DNA of 64,000 bases from Brevundimonas vesicularis. GTDB lineage: Bacteria > Pseudomonadota > Alphaproteobacteria > Caulobacterales > Caulobacteraceae. Under the pieces are notes generated by a model. It was not told the DNA's origin, did no database searches, and saw only the letters and a program-made list of their open reading frames with translations. The translations under genes were made by a program, and so were the position numbers. The stretch is from NCBI RefSeq assembly GCF_027105095.1, contig NZ_CP114278.1, forward strand, positions 930,001 to 994,000. Direction: 5' to 3'. How positions within the stretch are numbered: the stretch's first letter is position 1; every line of letters starts with the position of its first letter. Below are positions 1 to 8,776 of this stretch, in pieces.

Positions 1-1
1 C

Positions 2-142
2 GACCGCATCGTCTGCGTCGAGGCCGTCAACGCCCCACCCGAGTTCATGGCCGGCAAACAGTTGATCGCCAAGGCGACGCCTGTGGACGTGGACAAGCTG
101 GCCGATCCGGCGGTGTCGATGAAGGCGGTGGCCGTCGGATAA
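2..142 (+). CDS. C-terminal end of an unidentified protein (partial)
   Basis: An open frame enters from the left edge and ends at TAA 140-142, giving 46 residues that end in KAVAVG. Codon use (G/C in third position) fits a real gene. No domain can be assigned from this tail. It ends 80 bases before the ATP-grasp operon on the same strand, with a small inverted repeat between them. Confidence 0.55.
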   Translation, partial: DRIVCVEAVNAPPEFMAGKQLIAKATPVDVDKLADPAVSMKAVAVG

Positions 143-156
143 GGCGTCGCCGCAGT

Positions 157-172
157 GCAACAAAACTGTTGC
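157..172. promoter_or_regulatory. Inverted repeat upstream of the Anbu/ATP-grasp operon
   Basis: Two perfect 6-base arms, GCAACA and TGTTGC, flank AAAC. The repeat lies 15 bases after the upstream stop codon and 50 bases before the ATG at 223. No T-run follows, so it is more likely an operator or a weak hairpin than an intrinsic terminator. Function is inferred from position only. Confidence 0.3.
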
Positions 173-222
173 GCTTTACGTTCGTGACCGTTCAAGCTGC
201 GACTTCAACGCGGCGGGGGCGG

Positions 223-1644
223 ATGACGAGAGCTTTCGACGAAATGAATGGCGGCGGATCGGGTGCGATCCGCGACAGCTACAAGACGCTGGCGGCTTGG
301 CTGGAAAACGCGCCGGCCGATCTGCTGCAAGCGCGCTCGCGCCAGGCGGAGCTGTTCTTCCGTCGCATGGGCGTGACCTTCGCCGTCTATGGCGACGAGG
401 AATCCAACGAGCGGCTGATCCCCTTCGATGTCGTGCCGCGCATCATCGGTGCGGACGAGTGGGGCGGTCTGGAAAAGGGGCTGAAGCAGCGCGTCACCGC
501 CATAAACGCCTTCCTCAAAGACATCTATGGGCCGCAGGACTGCATCAAGGCGGGCATTGTCCCGGCCGATCTGATCCTGACCAATCCGCACTATCGGCCG
601 GAGATGCAGGGGCGTCGTCCACCGGGCGACGTCTGGTGCCATATCTCGGGCGTGGATCTGGTGCGCACCGGCGAGGACGGCTTCTACGTACTCGAAGACA
701 ACTGCCGCACGCCGTCGGGCGTCTCCTATATGCTGGAGAACCGCGAGATGATGATGCGGCTGTTCCCGGACCTGTTCGCGGAACACGCCGTGCGACCCGT
801 CGAGATCTACACCGATATGCTGTTGCGCTCGTTGCAGGCGTCCGCGCCGGCAGGGGCGGGGGCGGACCCGACCATCGTCGTGCTGACGCCTGGCCCCTTC
901 AACTCGGCCTACTACGAGCACAGCTTCCTGGCCGACAAGCTGGGCGTCGAGCTGGTTCAGGGCACGGACCTGTTCGTCAATGACGACACTGTCTTCATGC
1001 GCACGACCGAGGGGCCCAAGCGCGTCGATGTTATCTATCGCCGCATCGATGACGACTTCCTCGATCCCCTGACCTTCATGCCCAACTCTACCATCGGGGT
1101 GCCGGGGTTGATGTCGGCCTATTTCGCTGGACGGGTGACCCTAGCCAATGCGGTCGGGACGGGCGTGGCCGACGACAAGGCCGTCTATACCTACATGCCC
1201 GAAATCATCCGCTTCTTCACGGGCGAGGATGCGATCCTGCAGAACGTGCCGACCTGGCGCTGTCGCGAGCCGGACGCCCTGAAGGAAGTGCTGGATAAGC
1301 TGCCGGAACTGGTGGTCAAGGAAGTCGGCGGATCGGGCGGCTACGGCATGCTGGTCGGGCCGACCTCGACCAAGGCCGAGATCGAGGATTTCCGCGCCAA
1401 GCTGATCGCCGATCCCGACGACTTCATCGCCCAGCCGACGCTGAGCCTGTCGACGGCTCCGACGCTGAACGGCGGCGCCCTGTCGCCCCGCCACGTCGAT
1501 CTTCGGCCCTTCGTCCTGTCCAGCCCGGCCGGCGTGCGCGTCGCGCCCGGCGGTCTGACGCGGGTGGCGCTGAAGGAAGGGTCGCTGGTGGTGAACTCCA
1601 GCCAGGGCGGCGGAACCAAGGACACCTGGGTGCTGGACAACTGA
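223..1644 (+). CDS. Circularly permuted ATP-grasp protein
   Basis: This 473-residue protein belongs to the circularly permuted ATP-grasp type 2 family (former DUF404/DUF407), predicted to join a carboxylate to an amine using ATP. Typical signatures are an N-terminal part with FFRRMGVTFAVYGD, the block TPSGVSYMLENREMMMRLFP and a glycine-rich loop, VKEVGGSGGYGMLVGP. The ATG at 223 is preferred because a purine-rich stretch precedes it; upstream starts in the same frame (from 169) give an atypical basic leader. It is the first of four genes: the next starts inside its stop codon (1-base overlap), so they are probably translationally coupled. The substrate is unknown; the neighbours suggest a peptide that the downstream transglutaminase and Anbu peptidase also process. 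Confidence 0.85.
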   Translation: MTRAFDEMNGGGSGAIRDSYKTLAAWLENAPADLLQARSRQAELFFRRMGVTFAVYGDEESNERLIPFDVVPRIIGADEWGGLEKGLKQRVTAINAFLKDIYGPQDCIKAGIVPADLILTNPHYRPEMQGRRPPGDVWCHISGVDLVRTGEDGFYVLEDNCRTPSGVSYMLENREMMMRLFPDLFAEHAVRPVEIYTDMLLRSLQASAPAGAGADPTIVVLTPGPFNSAYYEHSFLADKLGVELVQGTDLFVNDDTVFMRTTEGPKRVDVIYRRIDDDFLDPLTFMPNSTIGVPGLMSAYFAGRVTLANAVGTGVADDKAVYTYMPEIIRFFTGEDAILQNVPTWRCREPDALKEVLDKLPELVVKEVGGSGGYGMLVGPTSTKAEIEDFRAKLIADPDDFIAQPTLSLSTAPTLNGGALSPRHVDLRPFVLSSPAGVRVAPGGLTRVALKEGSLVVNSSQGGGTKDTWVLDN

Positions 1645-2582
1645 TGCTTTCACGCACCGCAGACAGCCTCTACTGGACCGGCCGCTATATGGAGCGGGCG
1701 GACTTCCTCGCCCGAATTCTAGAGGCGGCGATCCGTCTCGCCGCCCTGCCGGCCAAGGATCAGGCCGCCGTCACCGCCTGGGCGGGGGCCATCGCCTCGT
1801 CGGGGGTGAAGGCGGGCTTTGATGCGACCGGCCGGACCGTGTCGGAAAAGTCCGTGCGGGAATATCTAGCCTTCGGCTTCGACAATCCGACCTCGATCAA
1901 GGCCTGCATCACCAAGGCGCGGACCAATGCGCGCTCGGTGCGCACCGCCCTGACCATCGAACTGTGGGAGGCGATCAACGGCGCCTGGAACGGTCTGAAC
2001 GAGCTGGGCGAACCGACCAAGCGCGACGACTTCACCAACTTCCTCGACTTCGTGAAATCAACGTCCCTAGCGGTCGAAGGCGCCTCGTCGCGGACCATGC
2101 TGAGGAATGACGCCTACTGGTTCCTGCGGCTGGGCATGGCGATCGAGCGAGCCGACAACACCGCACGCCTGCTGGACGTGAAATATCACCTGCTGCTGCC
2201 GCCCGGCGAACGGGTGGGCGGGCAACTGGACTACTTCCAGTGGACCACCCTTCTGCGCGAGGTTTCGGCATTGACCGCCTATCGCTGGGTTTACCGCGAA
2301 AGCGTGCGGCCTTGGCTGGTGGCGGACCTGCTGGTGCTGAACCGCCAGATGCCGCGCTCGCTGGCCTCATGTCAGGGCATGATCGTCAGCTATCTGGAGA
2401 AGCTGGCGACCGATTACGGAAGACGCGGACCGGCGCAGCGACTGGCCTCCAACCGCCTCAGCCAGTTCAACGAGGCCAAGATCGAGGACATCTTCCAGTC
2501 CGGCCTGCACGAATACATTCAGGGCTTCCTGAATGAGAACAACGCCCTGGCCGCGGCCGTCCACGAACAGTATCTGGTCTGA
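1644..2582 (+). CDS. Alpha-E domain protein (DUF403)
   Basis: A 312-residue, mostly helical protein. It opens with the family signature MLSRTADSLYWTGRYMERAD and continues with the alpha-E helices, including FLRLGMAIERADNTARLLDVK. The family's biochemical role is unknown. It is nearly always encoded with the circularly permuted ATP-grasp protein and is thought to work with it. The start codon overlaps the previous stop by one base, and the next gene starts two bases after its stop. Length is normal for the family and nothing is missing. Confidence 0.85.
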   Translation: MLSRTADSLYWTGRYMERADFLARILEAAIRLAALPAKDQAAVTAWAGAIASSGVKAGFDATGRTVSEKSVREYLAFGFDNPTSIKACITKARTNARSVRTALTIELWEAINGAWNGLNELGEPTKRDDFTNFLDFVKSTSLAVEGASSRTMLRNDAYWFLRLGMAIERADNTARLLDVKYHLLLPPGERVGGQLDYFQWTTLLREVSALTAYRWVYRESVRPWLVADLLVLNRQMPRSLASCQGMIVSYLEKLATDYGRRGPAQRLASNRLSQFNEAKIEDIFQSGLHEYIQGFLNENNALAAAVHEQYLV

Positions 2583-2584
2583 CC

Positions 2585-3427
2585 ATGCGGATCCGGATCG
2601 ATCACTCCACCCGCTACGCCTACGCCCGGCCTGCGCGCTTCATCGTCCAGATGCTGCGCCTGACGCCCAAGTCGTGTGAGAGCCAGCAGGTCCGCGACTG
2701 GCGGATCGAAACCGATGTGGACGCCCGGCTGCGGCGCAGCGAGGACGCGTTCGGCAACATCGTTCACAGCCTCTACACCGAGCGGCCGACCGACGCCCTG
2801 ACCATCCGCGTCACCGGCGAGGTCTCGACCGTCGAGACGGGCGGCGTCGTGAAAGGGCAGGCCGAACGCCTGTCGCCCATCGTCTATCTGCGCGACACCC
2901 CGATGACCAAGGCCGACGCCGGTATCGTCGATTTCGCCCGCTCCATCCCTGAGGGCGCGACGCTGGGCCGGATGCATCAGTTGATGGGCGCGCTGAAGGA
3001 CACGGTGGCGTTCCAGGTCGGCTCGACCTCCGCCTCCCACACCGCCGCTGAGGCCTTCGCCCAGAGGCGCGGCGTCTGTCAGGACCATTCGCAGATCTTC
3101 ATCTCGGCCGCACGCCTGCTGGGCGTGCCGGCCCGCTATGTCTCGGGCCACCTCAGCCGTCAGGACGGACGCCACGATCAGGACGCCGCCCATGCCTGGG
3201 CCGAGGCCTGGGTCGAGAATCTGGGCTGGGTCGGGTTCGATCCGGCCAACGGCATCTGCCCGACCGAACACTATGTCCGGGTCGCGGTCGGCCTGGACGC
3301 GCGGGGCGCCACCCCGATCCGGGGCACAAGCTATGGCGGCGGCCAGGAGCAACTGACTGTCGCCCTGAATGTGCGGCCGGTGCAACAGAGCCAGCAACAA
3401 CTGCAATCCAGCGGATGGCCCCGATAG
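2585..3427 (+). CDS. Transglutaminase-like cysteine protease family protein
   Basis: A 280-residue protein with the bacterial transglutaminase N-terminal beta domain (residues ~1-85) followed by a papain-like transglutaminase core. The catalytic Cys lies in QRRGVCQDHSQIF (~164), His in DAAHAWAEAWV and Asp in GWVGFDPANG, so the triad is intact. There is no signal peptide, so it probably acts in the cytosol, as a peptidase or amide-forming enzyme. It starts 2 bases after the alpha-E stop. In many bacteria this family, the alpha-E protein, the ATP-grasp protein and Anbu are co-transcribed. Confidence 0.85.
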   Translation: MRIRIDHSTRYAYARPARFIVQMLRLTPKSCESQQVRDWRIETDVDARLRRSEDAFGNIVHSLYTERPTDALTIRVTGEVSTVETGGVVKGQAERLSPIVYLRDTPMTKADAGIVDFARSIPEGATLGRMHQLMGALKDTVAFQVGSTSASHTAAEAFAQRRGVCQDHSQIFISAARLLGVPARYVSGHLSRQDGRHDQDAAHAWAEAWVENLGWVGFDPANGICPTEHYVRVAVGLDARGATPIRGTSYGGGQEQLTVALNVRPVQQSQQQLQSSGWPR

Positions 3428-3488
3428 GCATGACGCGCGAATCTGTTAGCGTCTGGGGATTCGCAACGCGGGGAGCGAATAGAGCGAA

Positions 3489-4274
3489 GTGACCTATTGC
3501 GTAGGCATGCTGGTGGACGACGGGTTGGCGATGATCGCCGACACACGCACCAATGCGGGCGTGGACAACATCTCGTCCTATCGCAAACTCCACATCTACC
3601 AGTCGCCGGGCGAGCGGATTCTGGCTGTCGCGACGGCGGGCAATCTGTCGGTCACCCAGACGGCGCTGGCCATGGTCGCAGCCGGGGTCAAACTGCCGGA
3701 CTCCACCGAGCTTGAAACGCTACAGACCGCCCCGACCCTGTTCCGCGCCGCCCAGCTTCTGGGTCACGCGATGGCCAGCGTGCGCGCCAGCATCAATACC
3801 CCGCCGACGCCGACCGCCGACGGGTTGAACGTCACCGCCTCCATGCTCCTGGGCGGTCAGATCGCCGGCGGCAAGATGGGGCTCTACCTGATCTACGGGC
3901 AGGGCAACTTCATCGAGTGCGGGCCCGATACGCCCTATCTGCAGATCGGCGAGCTGAAGTACGGCAAGCCCATTCTGGATCGCGCCCTGCACAGCTCCAC
4001 CTCCCTGTCCGAGGCGGTGAAGCTGGGGCTGATCTCGTTCGATTCGACCATCCGCTCGAACATCGCCGTCGGCCCGCCGCTGGACCTGATCGTCATGCCG
4101 CGCGACCAGTTGACGGGCACGGCGCGTCGCATCGAAGCGGATGATCCCTATTTCCGCGACCTGGGCCGGCGTTGGTCCGAAGCCCTGGCCGCCGCCCACC
4201 GCGCCATGCCCGATCCGACCTGGCTGGATTTGGATACGTCGGCGCCGCAGAGGAGCATCAGCGCAGTCGGCTAA
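3489..4274 (+). CDS. Anbu, ancestral beta-subunit proteasome-like peptidase
   Basis: A 261-residue Ntn-hydrolase of the Anbu family, related to proteasome beta subunits and HslV. The GTG start at 3489 gives MTYCVGMLVDDGLAMIADTR, which puts Thr2 exactly where the nucleophile should be once Met is removed. The conserved proteasome-type core follows (IADTRTNAG, AVATAGNLSVTQ, GGQIAGG, YLIYGQGN). Known Anbu proteins assemble into rings or helical open-ring oligomers; a dedicated unfoldase is not established. It lies 61 bases after the transglutaminase gene and closes the ATP-grasp/alpha-E/transglutaminase/Anbu operon. Confidence 0.85.
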   Translation: MTYCVGMLVDDGLAMIADTRTNAGVDNISSYRKLHIYQSPGERILAVATAGNLSVTQTALAMVAAGVKLPDSTELETLQTAPTLFRAAQLLGHAMASVRASINTPPTPTADGLNVTASMLLGGQIAGGKMGLYLIYGQGNFIECGPDTPYLQIGELKYGKPILDRALHSSTSLSEAVKLGLISFDSTIRSNIAVGPPLDLIVMPRDQLTGTARRIEADDPYFRDLGRRWSEALAAAHRAMPDPTWLDLDTSAPQRSISAVG

Positions 4275-4279
4275 TTAAG

Positions 4280-4298
4280 ATTGCGATTTGTTCGCAAT
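4280..4298. promoter_or_regulatory. Fur-box-like operator 1 before the TonB receptor
   Basis: A 19-base palindrome with perfect 7-base arms, ATTGCGA and TCGCAAT, around a 5-base spacer. It sits 72 bases before the receptor ATG. The same half-site and spacing recur at 4328-4344 and, with one change, at 7535-7551, all before iron-uptake genes. Size and symmetry fit a Fur-type repressor site; the regulator's identity is inferred. Confidence 0.55.
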
Positions 4299-4327
4299 TG
4301 TCTTGTGCCTTCCTGTGGAGCTGGTTA

Positions 4328-4344
4328 TTGCGAGCGCATCGCAA
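4328..4344. promoter_or_regulatory. Fur-box-like operator 2 before the TonB receptor
   Basis: TTGCGA and TCGCAA arms are separated by 5 bases, as in the site 48 bases upstream. It ends 25 bases before the receptor ATG, where bound protein would block the promoter or the leader. Two identical half-site pairs in one 95-base region argue against chance. Confidence 0.55.
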
Positions 4345-4369
4345 AATCAGACCAAAAGGTCGCAAGACT

Positions 4370-6739
4370 ATGTCCGAATCCCGCGCCGCCGCGCTCCGCT
4401 CGCTTCTGTTCGCCTCCAGCGCCGCTAGCATGCTGGTCGCCGCCCCCGCCATCGCCGCTGACGTGACCGCCGAGGACGGCGTGGTCGTCACGGCCGACCA
4501 GTCCCAGCCCGCCAATCTGGGCACGATCGACGTCAACGGTCAGTTCAAGAAGCCGGCCCCTGTCAGCCCCGAGTTCGTCGCGCCCCTGGTGGACACGCCG
4601 CGCGCCGTGACGGTCATCCCCCAGGCCATCATCGAACAGACCTCGGCCTCGTCCTTACAGGACCTGCTGTCCAACTCCCCCGGCATCACTTTCGGGGCAG
4701 GCGAGGGCGGTCAGCCCTTGGCCGATCGTCCCTTCATCCGGGGTCAGTCGTCGGGCAACAACATCTTCGTGGACGGCATTCGCGACACGGGCGGGCAGCA
4801 GCGCGAGGTCTTCAACCTGGAACAGGTCGAGGTCATCAAGGGGCCGGACGCCGTCTATTCGGGACGCGGCTCGGGCGGCGGCAGCATCAATCTGGCCTCC
4901 AAATCGCCCAAGCTGAACGCCTTCACCAATGTCAGCGCGGGCGCGGGCACCGACGGCTATCTGCGCGGCACGGTCGACGCGAACCTGCCACTGGGCGAGA
5001 CCGCCGCCCTGCGCATCAACCTGATGGGCGCCCAGGGCGACGTGCCCGGCCGCGACGCCGTCGATTACGACAAATGGGGTGCGGCCATCAGCCTGGGCGC
5101 CGGCCTGGGCACGCCGTCGTCGATGGTCTTCAGCTACTACCACCTGACCAGCGACCAGATGCCCGACTACGGCATTCCGCTGTTCACCAAGATCCAGTCG
5201 CGCACGACCGACAGCGGCGTTCTGGATGTGCCCTACGACAGCTTCTATGGGCTGAAGGCGCGCGACTACCTGACCAATGAGGTGGATACCTTCACCTTCA
5301 AGGCCGAGCATCGCCTCAACGATTTCGCCACGATCCGCAACGTCAGCCGCTATTCGCAGACGCTGAACGACTACATCGTCACCAACCCCGGCGACGGCGG
5401 CTATGTTGGACGGGCGGCGGACGGGACCTACTGGATGAAGCGGGGCACCAAGACCCGTTGGAACCCGGTCACCACCTTGGCCAATGTGACGGATGTCTTC
5501 GGCCAGTTCGCCACCGGTTCGATCAAGCACAGCTATGACGTCGGCGTGGAGCTGTCGCGCGAGCACAACAGGAACGCCTCCTATTCGACCTACACCACCT
5601 CGGGCTCGGCTTGTCCGACCGGTCTGACGACGGTGTCGGGAACCTATCCGACCGCCACAGGCGCTTCGGGCGCCGGCGACTGCACCCCGGTCTATAACCC
5701 AAACCCCGATGACGCTTGGACCGGCGTGATCAATCGCGGCCCCACCAGCTCCAACACGACCGAGGCCATCGGCGTCTATGCGAACGACAGCATCACCCTG
5801 ACCGAGCGACTGATCCTGAACCTGGGCGTTCGCTGGGACCGATATTCGGTCAAGGGGGGCAATGCCGTTTTGGGTTCGCCTTCGTCCACGGCTGGCGTCT
5901 GGAATGTCACGGGCTATACGGCCGTTCCGGAACAGACCTGGGAGTTCACCAACTATCAGGTCGGTCTGGTGTTCAAGCCGACGCAGAACAGCAGCGTCTA
6001 TGCGTCCTGGTCGACCTCTTCGACGCCGCCGACCATTTCGGCGGGCGACCAGAACGCCTCGGGCGGTACGGGCACGGTCAATGGCGTCGCCAACACCGTT
6101 CTGGAGCCGGAAGACACCGAAAGCTTCGAGGTCGGCGCCAAGGCCAATGTCTTGAACGACCGTCTCGCCCTGTCGGCGGCCGCCTTCCATCTGACCCGCA
6201 AGAACGCCCTGATCCTGGTTGAGCCCAACATCTTCCGTCAGGAAGGCGAGGCCGAGGTCAACGGGTTCGAGCTGGGCGTGTCGGGCAGCATCACGCCGAA
6301 GTGGACCGTGTTCGGCGGCTATACCTACATGGACTCCGAACTGACCAAGGCGGCCGTGGTCGTGTCGGGCACGCCGCCGATCGCCATCGTCAATCCGCTG
6401 CAAGGCCTGCCGCTGGCCAACACGCCCAAGCACAGCGCCAGCCTGTTCACCACCTATCGTGTTCTGCCCCGGCTGACGGTCGGCGGCGGCGTCTACTACA
6501 CGTCCAAATCTCTGGGCGGGAACCAGGGCGGCGCGGGCGGCGGGAACAACCGCATCTATGCGCCCGAATGGACCCGCGTGGACGCCTTCGCCGCCTATGA
6601 TCTGACGGATCGCGCGACGCTTCAGCTGAACGTCAAGAATGCGACGGACGAGGAATACATCATGCGCACCAATGGCGTTCACCACGCCGACGTGGCCGCA
6701 GGTCGCCAGGCTATCCTTGCGCTGAACCTGCGCTTCTAA
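4370..6739 (+). CDS. TonB-dependent siderophore receptor
   Basis: A 789-residue outer-membrane receptor that imports a ferric siderophore using TonB/ExbBD energy. The ATG at 4370 gives a Sec signal peptide (about 30 residues, ending AAPAIAAD). The plug domain follows (DTPRAVTVIPQAII, LQDLLSNSPGITFGAGEGG, EVIKGPDAVYSGRGSGGG), then a 22-strand barrel ending in the usual aromatic signature, LALNLRF. The frame stays open upstream to 4172 but that part overlaps Anbu and lacks a signal peptide. Two Fur-like palindromes lie just upstream. The plug resembles the FhuA/Fiu catecholate-hydroxamate group; the exact ligand cannot be read from sequence. Confidence 0.9.
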   Translation: MSESRAAALRSLLFASSAASMLVAAPAIAADVTAEDGVVVTADQSQPANLGTIDVNGQFKKPAPVSPEFVAPLVDTPRAVTVIPQAIIEQTSASSLQDLLSNSPGITFGAGEGGQPLADRPFIRGQSSGNNIFVDGIRDTGGQQREVFNLEQVEVIKGPDAVYSGRGSGGGSINLASKSPKLNAFTNVSAGAGTDGYLRGTVDANLPLGETAALRINLMGAQGDVPGRDAVDYDKWGAAISLGAGLGTPSSMVFSYYHLTSDQMPDYGIPLFTKIQSRTTDSGVLDVPYDSFYGLKARDYLTNEVDTFTFKAEHRLNDFATIRNVSRYSQTLNDYIVTNPGDGGYVGRAADGTYWMKRGTKTRWNPVTTLANVTDVFGQFATGSIKHSYDVGVELSREHNRNASYSTYTTSGSACPTGLTTVSGTYPTATGASGAGDCTPVYNPNPDDAWTGVINRGPTSSNTTEAIGVYANDSITLTERLILNLGVRWDRYSVKGGNAVLGSPSSTAGVWNVTGYTAVPEQTWEFTNYQVGLVFKPTQNSSVYASWSTSSTPPTISAGDQNASGGTGTVNGVANTVLEPEDTESFEVGAKANVLNDRLALSAAAFHLTRKNALILVEPNIFRQEGEAEVNGFELGVSGSITPKWTVFGGYTYMDSELTKAAVVVSGTPPIAIVNPLQGLPLANTPKHSASLFTTYRVLPRLTVGGGVYYTSKSLGGNQGGAGGGNNRIYAPEWTRVDAFAAYDLTDRATLQLNVKNATDEEYIMRTNGVHHADVAAGRQAILALNLRF

Positions 6740-6763
6740 AGGCCTTTTCCCCGGCCTAGTTTG

Positions 6764-6792
6764 ACGGTCCCGCGATCCACCCGCGGGGCCGT
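6764..6792 (+). terminator. Hairpin between the receptor and piuC-like genes
   Basis: Stem ACGGTCCCGCG pairs with CGCGGGGCCGT (one G-T pair) around a 7-base loop. It starts 25 bases after the receptor stop and is followed by the T-rich TTTCGTCTTT. It probably reduces read-through into the hydroxylase gene at 6816. Confidence 0.5.
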
Positions 6793-6815
6793 TTCGTCTT
6801 TCAGCGAGAACGCCC

Positions 6816-7502
6816 GTGCTGCTGCAGATTCCGGAAGTCTTCTCCAAGGCCGAGGTCGCGGCTCTGCGTGCGCGGCTGGACGCCGGGCCGTGGGCGGACG
6901 GCAACGCCACCTCGGGCCATCAATCGGCGACGGCGAAGAAGAACCTTCAACTGCCCGAAGAGTCGGATGTAGCGAAAGAGGTCTCGGCACTTGTAGTCCA
7001 GGCGCTGAACGCCAATCCGATGTTCGTGGCGGCGGCCCTGCCGCACACGATCTTTCCGCCTCTATTCAATCGGTACGAGGGCGGGGGTGAGTTCGGCCTG
7101 CACGTCGACAACGCCATCCGCCAGTCCCGCACCGGCGGGGCGATGCGCATTCGCAGCGACCTGTCGGCGACCTTGTTCCTGTCCGAGCCCGAGGACTACG
7201 ACGGCGGCGAGCTGATCATCGAGGAGATGTACGGGTCGCAGGCGATCAAGCTGCCGGCTGGCGATCTGGTCCTCTATCCGTCCAAGAGCCTGCACCGGGT
7301 CACGCCGGTGACGCGTGGGGCGCGGGTGTCGTCCTTCATGTGGATGCAGAGCCTAGTCCGCGATGACTCCGATCGCGAGACCCTGTTCCGTCTGGACATC
7401 GCCACCCAGCGCGTGGCGACCGAGAGGGGACCGAAGGATCAGGCGGTGATCGAACTGACCGGCGTCTATCACAATCTGCTGCGGCGCTGGACCGAGCTCT
7501 GA
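6816..7502 (+). CDS. PKHD-type Fe(II)/2-oxoglutarate hydroxylase, PiuC/YbiX family
   Basis: A 228-residue dioxygenase of the PiuC/YbiX family, found beside siderophore receptors. The iron ligands are visible: H-x-D in [13 protein letters not shown] (~98-100) and the distal His in [16 protein letters not shown] (~160), with the oxoglutarate-binding Arg in the same stretch. The N-terminal [15 protein letters not shown] is typical of the family. The GTG start at 6816 is chosen because no ATG lies nearby and the family usually begins M-L/M-[LIV]-x-I. The substrate is unknown; it may modify a siderophore or receptor component. It follows the receptor gene after a 76-base gap holding a hairpin. Confidence 0.85.
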   Translation: MLLQIPEVFSKAEVAALRARLDAGPWADGNATSGHQSATAKKNLQLPEESDVAKEVSALVVQALNANPMFVAAALPHTIFPPLFNRYEGGGEFGLHVDNAIRQSRTGGAMRIRSDLSATLFLSEPEDYDGGELIIEEMYGSQAIKLPAGDLVLYPSKSLHRVTPVTRGARVSSFMWMQSLVRDDSDRETLFRLDIATQRVATERGPKDQAVIELTGVYHNLLRRWTEL

Positions 7503-7534
7503 CGCACAAGGCGCCGCGACGTCGCTAAATGCTA

Positions 7535-7551
7535 TTGCAACCCGTTCGCAA
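7535..7551. promoter_or_regulatory. Fur-box-like operator 3 before the PepSY gene
   Basis: TTGCAA and TCGCAA arms surround CCCGT. This differs from the two sites before the receptor by one base in one half. It sits 18 bases before the GTG start at 7570. This suggests the reductase operon has its own iron-regulated promoter in addition to that of the receptor. Confidence 0.5.
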
Positions 7552-7569
7552 CAATGGCACAGCGACCTC

Positions 7570-8247
7570 GTGACCGAACTCGCCACACAGCGTCAGGCCG
7601 AAACCGCAGCCAAGGGCCCCAAACCCAAGGCGGCGCTGAACGGCGCGCGGTCGTTCTGGCTGAAACAGCTGCATAGCTGGCACTGGATTTCGGCGGCGGT
7701 CAGTCTGGTCGGCATGATCCTGTTCGCGGTCACCGGCATCACCCTGAACCATGCGGCCTCGATCCCCGGCGATCCGGTGACGGTCGAACAGACTGCGACC
7801 CTGCCGGCGCCCCTGCTGCAGCGGCTGGCCAGCTTCCCGCAGGAGACGACCGATCCCGTCCCCGACGCGGTCGCCCGCTGGGCGTCCGAAACGCTGAAGG
7901 TCGAGATCGCCGGCAAGCCGACCGAGACGACGGCGGAAGAGGTCTATGTCGCCCTGGCCATGCCCGGCGGCGACGGCTGGGTCACCATCGACCGTTCGAC
8001 CGGCGAGACGCTGCACGAGAAGACGACGCGCGGCTGGATCGCCTACCTCAACGACCTGCACAAGGGCCGCAACGCCGGCGTGGTCTGGTTCTGGTTCATC
8101 GACGTCTTCGCGGCGGCCTGCGTCATCTTCGCCCTGACGGGGCTGGGTCTGATGGTCCTGCACGCCAAGGGTCGGCCCTCGACCTGGCCGCTGGCGGCGC
8201 TGGGCCTGCTGATCCCCGTCGTCATCGCCCTGATCTTCATTCACTGA
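7570..8247 (+). CDS. PepSY-associated transmembrane protein
   Basis: A 225-residue inner-membrane protein with a PepSY_TM-like layout. TM1 contains HSWHWISAAVSLVGMILFAV (~35-58) and leads into TGITLNH. A periplasmic segment (~60-165) carries the PepSY-like fold. TM2 is GVVWFWFIDVFAAACVIFAL and TM3 is LGLLIPVVIALIFIH at the C terminus. His residues in TM1 and near TM2 could ligate haem, as in PiuB-type ferric reductases. The GTG start at 7570 follows the third operator. It heads the run PepSY-DUF2271-DUF4198-ApbE-reductase, whose close spacing suggests one transcript. Confidence 0.8.
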   Translation: MTELATQRQAETAAKGPKPKAALNGARSFWLKQLHSWHWISAAVSLVGMILFAVTGITLNHAASIPGDPVTVEQTATLPAPLLQRLASFPQETTDPVPDAVARWASETLKVEIAGKPTETTAEEVYVALAMPGGDGWVTIDRSTGETLHEKTTRGWIAYLNDLHKGRNAGVVWFWFIDVFAAACVIFALTGLGLMVLHAKGRPSTWPLAALGLLIPVVIALIFIH

Positions 8248-8258
8248 CGAGTTTTCCG

Positions 8259-8771
8259 ATGCGCCTTCTTCCCGTCGTCATCACCACCGTCGGCCTGGCC
8301 GCCGCCGCTGCGCCCGCCATGGCCGCCGACCTGACGGTGTCGGTCGAAATCCCCCGGCTCAACACCGCGTCCTATCATCGCCCTTATGTCGCCGTGTGGA
8401 TCGAGAAGCCGGATCAGTCCGCCGAACGCACCCTGGCCGTCTGGTATCAGCAGACACGCAATAACGAGGGCGACGGCAAGGACTGGCTGAAGGATCTGCG
8501 CACCTGGTGGCGCAAGGGCGGTCGGGCCATGACGCTGCCGGCCGACGGCGTGTCCGGCGCCACGCGCGCGCCAGGTCGCCAGACCGTCACCGTACCCGCC
8601 GCCCGCCTGCGCAACCTTCAGCCCGGCCAATACAACATCGTCGTCGAGGCGGCCCGCGAACTGGGCGGGCGCGAGGTCGTGCGCGTGCCCTTCCGCTGGG
8701 GCGCGGCCAACACCGGCGCCGGAACCGGCTCCACCGAACTGGGCGCCGTGCGCGTCGCCGTCTCTCGCTAA
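8259..8771 (+). CDS. DUF2271 periplasmic protein
   Basis: A 170-residue secreted protein with a signal peptide (MRLLPVVITTVGLAAAAAPAMA). The mature part begins ADLTVSVEIPRLNTASYHRPY and contains YVAVWIEKPDQ, both typical of DUF2271. The fold is predicted beta-sandwich; the biochemical role is unknown. DUF2271 genes usually accompany PepSY, DUF4198 and ApbE genes, so it is likely a periplasmic partner of the ferric reductase. Spacing is 11 bases to the PepSY gene and 5 to the next. Confidence 0.8.
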   Translation: MRLLPVVITTVGLAAAAAPAMAADLTVSVEIPRLNTASYHRPYVAVWIEKPDQSAERTLAVWYQQTRNNEGDGKDWLKDLRTWWRKGGRAMTLPADGVSGATRAPGRQTVTVPAARLRNLQPGQYNIVVEAARELGGREVVRVPFRWGAANTGAGTGSTELGAVRVAVSR

Positions 8772-8776
8772 GGATC

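Noticed and set aside
4655..6910. A 751-codon open frame antisense to the TonB receptor
   Set aside because: Same shadow effect; the sense strand carries signal peptide, plug and barrel signatures.
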